From contig UQTM01000039.1 in assembly GCA_900544025.1 (NCBI GenBank), forward strand, positions 1-29,309: a stretch of DNA of 29,309 nt, in the 5' to 3' direction. This document shows positions 1-6,695 of the stretch, in pieces. A model generated the notes under the pieces. It made no database searches. It saw nothing but the letters and a program-made list of their open reading frames with translations, and was not told where the DNA came from. The stretch is from an uncultured Odoribacter sp. GTDB lineage: Bacteria; Bacteroidota; Bacteroidia; Bacteroidales; Marinifilaceae. Within the stretch, counting starts at the first letter, position 1, and each line of letters begins with the position of its first letter. A program made the translations under genes and the position numbers.

Positions 1-218
1 TTGCTTTGAAATATCATCCCGAGACAAAAGTTCCGGCAATCAAATCATTGGTGAGGGTATCCAAACCGGGTTTGCGTCGTTATACAAACGTGGAAGAAAT
101 GCCGCGTGTGTTGAATGGCCTTGGAATTGCTATTTTGTCCACGTCAATGGGATTGATGACAGACAAAGAAGCTCGCCAGCGTAATATCGGCGGTGAAGTA
201 TTGTGTTATGTGTATTAA
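1..218 (+). CDS. rpsH: 30S ribosomal protein uS8, 3' part
   Basis: C-terminal half of ribosomal protein S8, a primary binder of the central domain of 16S rRNA in the 30S subunit. The gene is cut by the window edge: the frame is open from base 3 and no start is visible. The visible part runs from an ALKYHP stretch, through the RVSKPGLRRY region, to the conserved end with VLNGLGIAILSTSMGLMT and GGEVLCYVY, the usual S8 C-terminus. The TTG at base 6 lies inside the gene and should not be taken as a start. rplF follows after 19 bp, the normal spc-operon order. Confidence 0.97.
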   Translation, partial: ALKYHPETKVPAIKSLVRVSKPGLRRYTNVEEMPRVLNGLGIAILSTSMGLMTDKEARQRNIGGEVLCYVY

Positions 219-237
219 TTTATAAAGTGAAGAAGAA

Positions 238-792
238 ATGTCACGTATAGGGAAATTACCGATTCATATACCACAAGGAGTTACAGTAGCTGTAAATCCT
301 GATAACACCGTCACGGTTAAAGGTCCGAAAGGACAACTCTCGCAAAAAGTAAGTTCAGACCTGACCGTTACAGTTGATGAGAACGAAGTGCATGTTGCAC
401 GTCATACAGAAGATAAAGAACATAAAGCTCAGCATGGTCTTTACCGTGCTTTGATCCACAATATGGTTGTAGGTGTTTCTGAAGGCTATAAGATCCAGCA
501 GGAACTTGTCGGAGTTGGTTTCCGCGCAAGCAATGAAGGGCAGATCCTCGAACTCGGTTTGGGATATTCTCACTCTATCTTCCTTGAATTGCCGGCAGAA
601 GTAAAAGTTTCTGCAGTAACGGAAAAACGTGCAAATCCGATTATTACTCTGGAAAGTTGTGACAAACAACTTATCGGCCAGGTAGCTGCAAAAATCCGCT
701 CATTCCGTAAACCGGAGCCTTATAAAGGTAAAGGTATTCGCTTCGTAGGTGAACAAGTTCGTCGGAAAGCAGGTAAATCAGCTAAAGTTTAA
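238..792 (+). CDS. rplF: 50S ribosomal protein uL6
   Basis: Full-length L6 (184 residues), which binds 23S rRNA near the sarcin-ricin loop and the factor-binding site. The start MSRIGKLPI and the C-terminal signature PEPYKGKGIR (around residues 160-170), followed by a basic tail, identify the family. The two-domain L6 layout is complete. The ATG at 238 is the natural start, with an A/G-rich GAAGAA stretch just upstream. It lies 19 bp after rpsH and 22 bp before rplR, so it is certainly co-transcribed. Confidence 0.98.
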   Translation: MSRIGKLPIHIPQGVTVAVNPDNTVTVKGPKGQLSQKVSSDLTVTVDENEVHVARHTEDKEHKAQHGLYRALIHNMVVGVSEGYKIQQELVGVGFRASNEGQILELGLGYSHSIFLELPAEVKVSAVTEKRANPIITLESCDKQLIGQVAAKIRSFRKPEPYKGKGIRFVGEQVRRKAGKSAKV

Positions 793-814
793 TCACCTAA
801 AGTAAGTAAAAGTT

Positions 815-1171
815 ATGGCTTTAACTAAGGAAGAAAGAAGATTAAGAATAAAAAGGAGAATTCGTAAGATTGTCTCCGGTTCAGCTGAAAGACCCCGTAT
901 GAGCGTTTATCGTTCTAATACGCAGATTTCTGTACAGCTGATAGATGATAATGCAGGTAAAACATTGGTATCTGTTTCATCATTGAGCAAAGAGTTTGCT
1001 GCTACAAAAGGAACTAAAATCGAACAGGCTACTGCCGTTGGTGCTGCTGTTGCTGAAAAGGCAAAAGCTGCCGGGATCAATTTGGTTACTTTCGACAGAA
1101 ACGGTTATTTATATCACGGAAGAGTGAAAGCATTGGCTGACGCTGCCCGTAACGGTGGTCTTAATTTTTAA
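815..1171 (+). CDS. rplR: 50S ribosomal protein uL18
   Basis: L18 (118 residues), a 5S rRNA-binding protein of the central protuberance. It has the basic N-terminus (KEERRLRIKRRIRK), the PRMSVYRS strand typical of L18 and the C-terminal YHGRVKALADAARNGGLNF, close to the standard ending. Length is normal for the family. It sits between rplF and rpsE with 13 bp to the next start, as in almost all spc operons. Confidence 0.98.
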   Translation: MALTKEERRLRIKRRIRKIVSGSAERPRMSVYRSNTQISVQLIDDNAGKTLVSVSSLSKEFAATKGTKIEQATAVGAAVAEKAKAAGINLVTFDRNGYLYHGRVKALADAARNGGLNF

Positions 1172-1184
1172 AAGTTAGTAAAGA

Positions 1185-1691
1185 ATGGAACAGAAGATAA
1201 ATAATACTGACTTAGAACTGAAGGACAGATTGGTTGCAATCAACCGTGTGACCAAAGTTACTAAAGGGGGTAGAACATTCAGCTTTGCAGCTATCGTAGT
1301 TGTAGGTGATGAAAACGGAATCGTAGGTTGGGGATTAGGTAAAGCGAATGAAGTGACTACTGCAATTTCCAAAGGGATCGAATCCGCAAAGAAAAACCTG
1401 ATTAAAGTGCCTATCAAGAACGGAACAATTCCTCACGAGCAGGTAGCTAAATTCAGTGGTTCTCAGGTATATATGCAGCCGGCATCTTCCGGTACCGGAG
1501 TAAAGGCAGGTGGTGCTATGCGTGCCGTGCTTGAAAGTGCCGGTATCCATGACGTGCTTGCGAAGAGTAAGGGTTCATCCAATCCTCACAACCTTGTAAA
1601 AGCAACCATTGCAGCATTGAAAGAAATGAGAGATGCCCGCACGATTGCTATGCAAAGAGGGATTGGGCTGGATAAAGTGTTTAACGGATAA
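1185..1691 (+). CDS. rpsE: 30S ribosomal protein uS5
   Basis: S5 (168 residues), a 30S protein at the mRNA entry and decoding-accuracy region. The N-terminal double-stranded-RNA-binding fold is clear from the run around residues 22-60 (RVTKVTKGGRTFSF, then GWGLGKANEV). The C-terminal domain carries GTGVKAGGAMRAVLESAG. Length is as expected. It is spaced 13 bp from rplR and 13 bp from rpmD. Confidence 0.98.
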   Translation: MEQKINNTDLELKDRLVAINRVTKVTKGGRTFSFAAIVVVGDENGIVGWGLGKANEVTTAISKGIESAKKNLIKVPIKNGTIPHEQVAKFSGSQVYMQPASSGTGVKAGGAMRAVLESAGIHDVLAKSKGSSNPHNLVKATIAALKEMRDARTIAMQRGIGLDKVFNG

Positions 1692-1704
1692 TATTTGAGT
1701 AATC

Positions 1705-1887
1705 ATGGCAAAGATTAAAATTACATTAGTAAAAAGTAAGATCGGTAGCACTAAAACTCAAGTAGGCACTTTACAGGCATTGGGATTGAAAAAAACCAAT
1801 AGCAGTGTTGAACAGGAAGCTACTCCGCAGATTCTCGGTATGGTTGCGAAAGTAAACCATCTGGTACGTGTGGAAGAAGTAAAGTAA
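1705..1887 (+). CDS. rpmD: 50S ribosomal protein uL30
   Basis: L30 (60 residues), a small 50S protein. The sequence matches the family through KITLVKSKIG near the start, the central TLQALGLKK segment and the end with MVAKVNHLVRVEEV. The stop at 1885-1887 directly abuts a TTG that opens the rplO frame, but the real rplO start is the ATG 27 bp further on. Confidence 0.97.
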   Translation: MAKIKITLVKSKIGSTKTQVGTLQALGLKKTNSSVEQEATPQILGMVAKVNHLVRVEEVK

Positions 1888-1914
1888 TTGTCAAACTATT
1901 TTAACGAAAATAAA

Positions 1915-2361
1915 ATGGATTTAAGTAGCTTAAAACCAGCCTGCGGATCGACTCACCGGGAAAGAAGAATTGGTCGCGGACAGGGTTCTGGAAAAGGAGG
2001 TACTTCTACAAGAGGACATAAAGGAGCTAAATCAAGATCTGGTTATCATACCAAGATAGGTTTTGAAGGAGGTCAGATGCCTTTGCAGAGACGTGTACCG
2101 AAATTCGGCTTTAAAAATATAAATCGCGTAAACTATAAGGCGATCAATGTAAGCATGCTTCAGGCATTGGCTGAAAGAGATAATCTGACGGCGGTAGATA
2201 AAAATGTGCTGGTAAATGCCGGATTGATATCTAAAAATGATCTTCTGAAAGTATTGGGCGACGGTGCTTTGACGGCTAAATTGGAAGTTAAAGCAGATGC
2301 TTTCTCTAAATCAGCTGTTGCTGCCATCGAAGCTGCTGGCGGATCGGTAGTCGTTTTATAA
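1915..2361 (+). CDS. rplO: 50S ribosomal protein uL15
   Basis: L15 (148 residues from the chosen start), an early-assembling 50S protein. The N-terminal extension shows RIGRGQGSGKGGTSTRGHKG and GFEGGQMPLQRRVPKFGF, both diagnostic. I chose the ATG at 1915 because MDLSSLKPA matches the usual Bacteroidales N-terminus; an in-frame TTG at 1888 would add nine unconserved residues. The gene ends in VVVL. It is followed by a 119-bp gap holding a very long hairpin, unusual for this otherwise tight operon. Confidence 0.96.
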   Translation: MDLSSLKPACGSTHRERRIGRGQGSGKGGTSTRGHKGAKSRSGYHTKIGFEGGQMPLQRRVPKFGFKNINRVNYKAINVSMLQALAERDNLTAVDKNVLVNAGLISKNDLLKVLGDGALTAKLEVKADAFSKSAVAAIEAAGGSVVVL

Positions 2362-2370
2362 AACGAAACG

Positions 2371-2461
2371 AGTTTGTAAAGTTCATAAGGTTCATAAAGT
2401 TTATAAGGTTGTGGGGATAGATAACTTTATAGCTTTACTGACTTTATAAACTTTATAAACT
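2371..2461 (+). repeat. long inverted repeat (hairpin) between rplO and secY
   Basis: The left arm (2371-2410) is built from 9-base units of the form GTTyATAAr. The right arm (2423-2461) is built from the reverse complement of similar units. Folded as RNA they form an imperfect stem of about 38-40 pairs, with several G-U pairs, a few mismatches and one bulge, around a 12-base loop (2411-2422). It ends 19 bases before the secY ATG. There is no T-run after it, so it does not look like a simple terminator. Role unknown; it could be an mRNA processing or stability element, or a mobile or low-complexity palindrome. Confidence 0.8.
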
Positions 2462-2480
2462 TATAAATAGGAAAGAACTT

Positions 2481-3821
2481 ATGAAGTTATTTGATACATT
2501 AAAGAACATTTGGAAAATTGATGAATTAAGAAACCGGATTCTGATGACTCTGGGATTAATTCTCGTTTACAGACTTGGTACAGAGGTGGTACTGCCGGGT
2601 ATCGACCCTGCCGGATTAGCAGCATTGAAAAAACAGACCTCTACCGGTGTGTTGGGTTTGTTGGATATGTTCTCCGGGGGTGCGTTTTCTAACGCGTCGA
2701 TATTTGCCTTAGGTATTATGCCTTATATCTCGGCCTCGATCGTTGTTCAGTTACTGGGGATTGCAGTTCCTTATTTTCAACGTATGCAGCGGGAAGGTGA
2801 GAGCGGACGGCGTAAAATCAACCAGATTACCCGTTATCTGACCATTGTCATTCTGATTCTACAGGGTTCTGCGTATCTTACCAACTTGCATGCACAGATT
2901 CAACCGGAATTTTTTGTGATAAAAGGTTTTTTCTTTACACTTCAGTCTGTTGCTATCTTGGCAGCAGGTTCAATGTTTGTTTTGTGGTTAGGTGAAAGAA
3001 TTACAGACAAAGGAATTGGAAACGGTGTCTCCATCATCATTATGATCGGAATTATTGCCCGCTTGCCCTTTGCGTTCGTTGCGGAACTCACTTCCCGTGT
3101 CGGACAACAAGGCGGTGGTCTGGTAGCACTGTTGATCGAGATCATCTTCTTGTTCCTCGTATTCTGCGGCACGATATTATTGGTACAGGGAACCCGTAAG
3201 GTGCCTGTGCAGTATGCTAAAAGAATCGTAGGAAACAAGCAATACGGTGGTGTTCGTCAGTACATTCCTTTGAAGATCAATGCAGCCGGTGTTATGCCGA
3301 TCATCTTCGCTCAGGCGATTATGTTGTTGCCGATCTCGTTTGCTAATTATGCAGCGTCCGACTCTATGTCCGGCTTTATCGCTGCTTTTTCTAACATGAC
3401 CGGTTTTTGGTATAATTTCACGTTCTTCGTCCTGATCGTTGCATTTACTTATTTCTATACAGCGATCACGGTGAATCCGATGCAAATGTCGGAAGATATG
3501 AAGAAAAACGGAGGTTTTATTCCGGGAGTGAAGCCGGGTCGTAAGACGATGGAATTCCTGGATACCATTATGTCGAGAATCACATTGCCGGGATCTATTT
3601 TCCTGGGGATTGTAGCTATATTACCTGCATTTGCAATGTTGTCCGGCGTGAACAATCAATTCGCTCATTTTTATGGGGGTACTTCCCTTTTGATTTTAGT
3701 GGGTGTTGTTCTGGATACATTACAGCAAATTGAATCACACTTGCTGATGCGTCACTACGACGGTTTGATGAAGAACGGTCGTATCAAGGGAAAAACTCCC
3801 GGAGGACCGGCAGCATATTAA
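2481..3821 (+). CDS. secY: preprotein translocase channel subunit SecY
   Basis: SecY (446 residues) is the channel subunit of the SecYEG translocon in the inner membrane, exporting unfolded proteins and inserting membrane proteins. The N-terminal LKNIWKIDELRNRI, the plug and TM2 region (GLLDMFSGGAFSNASIFALGIMPYISASI), the cytosolic GERITDKGIGNG loop before TM5 and the C-terminal basic tail are all recognisable. About ten hydrophobic segments can be counted. Length is normal for the family. The gene is preceded by a long hairpin and followed by another, which may set its expression apart from the ribosomal genes. No adk lies between secY and map. Confidence 0.98.
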   Translation: MKLFDTLKNIWKIDELRNRILMTLGLILVYRLGTEVVLPGIDPAGLAALKKQTSTGVLGLLDMFSGGAFSNASIFALGIMPYISASIVVQLLGIAVPYFQRMQREGESGRRKINQITRYLTIVILILQGSAYLTNLHAQIQPEFFVIKGFFFTLQSVAILAAGSMFVLWLGERITDKGIGNGVSIIIMIGIIARLPFAFVAELTSRVGQQGGGLVALLIEIIFLFLVFCGTILLVQGTRKVPVQYAKRIVGNKQYGGVRQYIPLKINAAGVMPIIFAQAIMLLPISFANYAASDSMSGFIAAFSNMTGFWYNFTFFVLIVAFTYFYTAITVNPMQMSEDMKKNGGFIPGVKPGRKTMEFLDTIMSRITLPGSIFLGIVAILPAFAMLSGVNNQFAHFYGGTSLLILVGVVLDTLQQIESHLLMRHYDGLMKNGRIKGKTPGGPAAY

Positions 3822-3840
3822 TGATACTGAACAAGTGACC

Positions 3841-3879
3841 AAAGACAAAGGATTGGAAATTGTTTCCTCCTTTGTCTTT
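3841..3879 (+). repeat. 17-bp-stem hairpin between secY and map
   Basis: The outer stem 3841-3852 pairs perfectly with 3868-3879 (12 bp). An inner stem 3855-3859 pairs with 3863-3867 around a 3-base loop, with a 2-base bulge (3853-3854). The 3' arm is U-rich but no uninterrupted T-run follows. It lies 19 bases after the secY stop and immediately upstream of the proposed map promoter. It may act as a partial terminator or a processing site separating secY from map. Confidence 0.75.
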
Positions 3880-3884
3880 CGTCC

Positions 3885-3915
3885 TTTGCCATTTAAAGAA
3901 AAAGTATTACTTTTG
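3885..3915 (+). promoter_or_regulatory. Bacteroidota-type promoter for map
   Basis: TTTG at 3885-3888, a 19-base spacer and TACTTTTG at 3908-3915 form a full match to the Bacteroidota consensus (TTTG, 19-21, TAnnTTTG). The expected start point falls about five bases after the last G, at or next to the map ATG at 3920. Confidence 0.6.
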
Positions 3916-3919
3916 CGGC

Positions 3920-4696
3920 ATGATTTTTTTGAAGACCGAGGAAGAGATTGAATTATTGAGAGAGAGTAACCTTCTGGTAGGGATGACTCTGGGTGAAGTG
4001 GCAAAACACATTCGCCCGGGGATTTCTACATTAGAGCTGGACAAGGTCGCAGAGGAATTTATTCGTTCGCATGGAGCTGTTCCGGGCTTTTTGGGATATG
4101 GAGGTTTTCCGAATACATTATGTATATCGGTCAATGAAGAAGTGGTGCATGGAATACCGTCTGCCGGACGGATTTTGCAGGAGGGAGATGTGGTTTCGAT
4201 AGATTGCGGAACTCTAAAGAATGGATTTTACGGCGATAGTGCTTATACCTTTGAAGTGGGAGAAGTGGCAGAAGATGTGAGAAAACTCTTGCGTGTAACC
4301 AAAGAGAGTTTGTATAAGGGAATTGAAAAAGCTGTTGCCGGATTGCGTATCGGAGATATCGGTCATGCCGTACAGTCGCATTGTGAGGCGAACGGCTTTT
4401 CCGTCGTTCGTGAAATGGTGGGACACGGTGTCGGTCATGAATTGCACGAAGATCCCCAGGTTCCTAATTACGGACGCCAGGGGCAGGGTGTAAAACTGAA
4501 AGAAGGGATGGTGATTGCAATCGAGCCTATGATCAATTTAGGTAAACGTCATATTTACCAGGATTCCGATGGCTGGACGATCCGTACGCGTGATAAGATG
4601 CCTTCCGCTCATTTCGAGCATACGGTAGCGGTGGGAAAGAAAGGGGCAGATATTCTGTCGTCGTTCAAGTATGTGGAAGAAGTATTAAATTCATAA
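3920..4696 (+). CDS. map: type I methionine aminopeptidase
   Basis: Removes the initiator methionine from nascent proteins in the cytosol. 258 residues, the usual size for the short bacterial form. The five metal ligands of the pita-bread fold are visible: D95 and D106 (in SIDCG and YGDSAY), H169 (in GHGVG), E202 (in AIEPM) and E233 (in FEHTV). H176 (in LHEDP) fits the second catalytic histidine. I chose the ATG at 3920 because the protein then begins MIFLKTEEEIELL, the family N-terminus; upstream codons in frame are not conserved. Its position after secY and before infA is standard for Bacteroidota. It may be read from its own promoter with almost no leader. Confidence 0.97.
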   Translation: MIFLKTEEEIELLRESNLLVGMTLGEVAKHIRPGISTLELDKVAEEFIRSHGAVPGFLGYGGFPNTLCISVNEEVVHGIPSAGRILQEGDVVSIDCGTLKNGFYGDSAYTFEVGEVAEDVRKLLRVTKESLYKGIEKAVAGLRIGDIGHAVQSHCEANGFSVVREMVGHGVGHELHEDPQVPNYGRQGQGVKLKEGMVIAIEPMINLGKRHIYQDSDGWTIRTRDKMPSAHFEHTVAVGKKGADILSSFKYVEEVLNS

Positions 4697-4703
4697 CAGG
4701 AAA

Positions 4704-4742
4704 TTTTAGATTGTAGGTTGAATGACAATCTGAAATCTAAAA
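4704..4742 (+). repeat. 17-bp-stem hairpin between map and infA
   Basis: 4704-4720 pairs with 4726-4742 around the loop AATGA. The outer nine pairs (TTTTAGATT with AATCTAAAA) are perfect, and the inner eight contain G-U pairs and one mismatch. It ends 15 bases before the infA ATG. This is the third consecutive gap in the operon filled by a long hairpin, with a sequence unrelated to the other two. Confidence 0.75.
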
Positions 4743-4757
4743 CCAAAAGAAAAAAGT

Positions 4758-4979
4758 ATGGCAAAACAGCCGTCGATAGAACAGGATGGAGTAATAACAG
4801 AAGCATTATCGAATGCGATGTTTCGGGTGGAATTGGAAAATGGGCATGTCATTACCGCTCATATTTCCGGCAAAATGCGTATGCATTATATTAAGATACT
4901 TCCCGGAGACAAGGTAAGGGTTGATATGTCGCCTTACGACTTGACTAAGGGACGGATTACATTTAGATATAAAAACTAA
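4758..4979 (+). CDS. infA: translation initiation factor IF-1
   Basis: IF-1 (73 residues), a small OB-fold protein that occupies the ribosomal A site during initiation together with IF-2 and IF-3. Conserved parts are DGVITEALSNAMFRVELENGH, the HISGKMRMHYIKILPGD segment and the end with DLTKGRITFRYK. The length fits the family. The ATG at 4758 follows an A-rich leader. A 94-bp gap separates it from rpmJ. Confidence 0.98.
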   Translation: MAKQPSIEQDGVITEALSNAMFRVELENGHVITAHISGKMRMHYIKILPGDKVRVDMSPYDLTKGRITFRYKN

Positions 4980-5042
4980 ATCCGTTGCCTGTTCCCCATT
5001 TAGGATTTCTGGTTTTCAGGAATGATAAAGGGAATGAGCGAG

Positions 5043-5060
5043 GAATATTTGTGAATATTC
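5043..5060 (+). repeat. small hairpin upstream of rpmJ
   Basis: GAATATT (5043-5049) and AATATTC (5054-5060) pair perfectly around a 4-base loop, 13 bases before the rpmJ ATG. AT-rich and weak; it could influence rpmJ translation or be chance. Confidence 0.35.
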
Positions 5061-5073
5061 AAATTTAAAAACC

Positions 5074-5190
5074 ATGAAGGTAAGAGCGTCAATTAAGAAA
5101 CGTAATGACGATTGCAAGATTGTAAGAAGAAAAGGCGTTTTGTACGTCATTAACAAAAAGAACCCGAAGTTTAAACAACGTCAGGGTTGA
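5074..5190 (+). CDS. rpmJ: 50S ribosomal protein bL36, zinc-free form
   Basis: A 38-residue protein reading MKVRASIKKRNDDCKIVRRK and ending NPKFKQRQG, the bL36 family over its whole length. The classical zinc ribbon uses three cysteines and one histidine. Here only one cysteine (residue 14) remains and the other ligand positions are N, K and similar residues, so this is the zinc-independent type. It lies between infA and rpsM (30-bp gap), the standard place. Confidence 0.97.
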   Translation: MKVRASIKKRNDDCKIVRRKGVLYVINKKNPKFKQRQG

Positions 5191-5220
5191 TTCATTAATC
5201 TGTAAAATTAAAAGAGATTT

Positions 5221-5598
5221 ATGGCAAGAATCGTAGGTGTAGATTTACCCTCAAACAAAAGAGGAGAAATAGCCTTGACCTATATCTTCGGTATAGGTAG
5301 AAGTAGTGCACGGACTATCCTGAGTGAAGCCGGCATCGATTATGATCTTAAGGTAAAGGACTGGAATGATGACCAGCTCGCAGCTGTACGTAAAATTATC
5401 AATGCAGAGTACAAAGTTGAAGGAGAGCTGAGATCGGCCGTTCAGATGAACATCAAACGACTGATGGATATCGGTTGTTATCGTGGTATCCGCCACCGTT
5501 TAGGATTGCCCGTAAGAGGACAGAGTACAAAGAACAATGCCCGTACAAGAAAGGGTAAGAAGAAAACTGTTGCTAACAAGAAAAAAGCAACTAAATAA
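5221..5598 (+). CDS. rpsM: 30S ribosomal protein uS13
   Basis: S13 (125 residues) sits in the 30S head and contacts the 50S subunit and the P-site tRNA. It starts MARIVGVDLPSNKRGEIALT and carries the C-terminal signature RHRLGLPVRGQSTKNNARTR, followed by a lysine-rich tail that reaches rRNA. Length is normal. rpsK follows after 12 bp. Confidence 0.98.
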   Translation: MARIVGVDLPSNKRGEIALTYIFGIGRSSARTILSEAGIDYDLKVKDWNDDQLAAVRKIINAEYKVEGELRSAVQMNIKRLMDIGCYRGIRHRLGLPVRGQSTKNNARTRKGKKKTVANKKKATK

Positions 5599-5610
5599 TT
5601 GAGTTGAATT

Positions 5611-6000
5611 ATGGCAAAGAAGTCTACATCAAACAAGAAGCGGCTGGTTAAAGTAGAAGCCGTGGGACAAGCACACGTTCATTCGTCTTTTAATAACATC
5701 ATTATCTCTCTGACAAATAATTCAGGTCAGGTTATTTCCTGGTCGTCAGCAGGTAAAATGGGATTCAGAGGCTCAAAGAAAAATACTCCTTATGCTGCAC
5801 AGATGGCTGCTGCCGATTGCGCTAAGGTGGCATTTGATCTTGGAATGAGAAAGGCAAAAGTATATGTTACCGGTCCGGGAAACGGTCGTGAATCGGCTAT
5901 CCGTTCGATCCATGCAAGTGGTATCGAAGTGGCAGAAATCATCGATGTAACCCCGCTGCCTCACAATGGTTGTCGTCCTCCGAAAAGACGTCGGGTATAA
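5611..6000 (+). CDS. rpsK: 30S ribosomal protein uS11
   Basis: S11 (129 residues), part of the 30S platform near the 3' end of 16S rRNA. Conserved segments include HVHSSFNNIIISLT, SAGKMGFRGSKKNTPYAAQ and the C-terminal VTPLPHNGCRPPKRRRV signature. The gap to rpsD is 71 bp, the longest in the alpha part of the operon. I see no promoter or hairpin in it. Confidence 0.98.
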   Translation: MAKKSTSNKKRLVKVEAVGQAHVHSSFNNIIISLTNNSGQVISWSSAGKMGFRGSKKNTPYAAQMAAADCAKVAFDLGMRKAKVYVTGPGNGRESAIRSIHASGIEVAEIIDVTPLPHNGCRPPKRRRV

Positions 6001-6071
6001 TTTAATGAGCGAGGTAAGAAGCTTTTGCCGATTGCCTTTAATGTAACGTGTAAATATAATTTGAAATTAAA

Positions 6072-6680
6072 ATGGCTAGATATACAGGACCTAAGTCTAA
6101 AATAGCAAGAAAATTCGGTGAACCTATTTACGGACCGGATAAGGCGCTGGAACGGAGAAACTATCCGTCAGGTCAGCATGGTTTGGCTCGTCGTAGAAGA
6201 AAAATCTCTGAGTACGGCGTTCAGCTGAAAGAAAAACAAAAAGCAAAATATACCTATGGTTTGTTGGAAAAACAATTCCGCAACCTGTTTGAAAAAGCAG
6301 AACGTGCTGGTGGTGTTACCGGTGAAGTATTACTTCAACTGTTGGAATGTCGTTTGGATAACACCGTTTATCGTTTAGGTATTGCACCGACTCGTGCCGC
6401 TGCACGTCAGTTAGTGTCTCACCGTCACATTACCGTTAACGGAGGTATTTGTAATATTCCTTCTGCAATGGTTCGCCCGGGCGACATCGTAGCTGTTCGT
6501 GAGAAATCCAAAGCTCTTGAAATCATCTCCGATTCTTTGCGTAGCAATCGGGTAAGCAAGTTCTCATGGTTAGAATGGGACGCTGCTTCTATGAGCGGAA
6601 AATTGTTGAATGTTCCGGAAAGAACAGACATCCCGGAGAACATTAAAGAACAGTTAATCGTAGAATTGTATTCTAAGTAA
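6072..6680 (+). CDS. rpsD: 30S ribosomal protein uS4
   Basis: S4 (202 residues) nucleates assembly of the 5' domain of 16S rRNA and in many bacteria autoregulates this operon. The start MARYTGPKSKIARKFGEP, the EKQKAKYTYGLLEKQFRNLF core and the S4 RNA-binding domain (around residues 93-155, with LECRLDNTVYRLG and LVSHRHITVNG) are clear. The N-terminal region has no cysteines, so it is the zinc-free type. It lies 15 bp before rpoA. Confidence 0.98.
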   Translation: MARYTGPKSKIARKFGEPIYGPDKALERRNYPSGQHGLARRRRKISEYGVQLKEKQKAKYTYGLLEKQFRNLFEKAERAGGVTGEVLLQLLECRLDNTVYRLGIAPTRAAARQLVSHRHITVNGGICNIPSAMVRPGDIVAVREKSKALEIISDSLRSNRVSKFSWLEWDAASMSGKLLNVPERTDIPENIKEQLIVELYSK

Positions 6681-6695
6681 AAATTAAAAATATTT

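Noticed and set aside
1888..1914. TTG start for rplO directly after the rpmD stop
   Set aside because: The nine extra residues are not family-like; the ATG at 1915 gives the conserved MDLSSLKPA start.
2371..2461. CRISPR-like short tandem repeats
   Set aside because: Units are only 9 bases, without spacers, and the two halves are inverted, so this is a hairpin rather than a CRISPR array. No cas genes are present.
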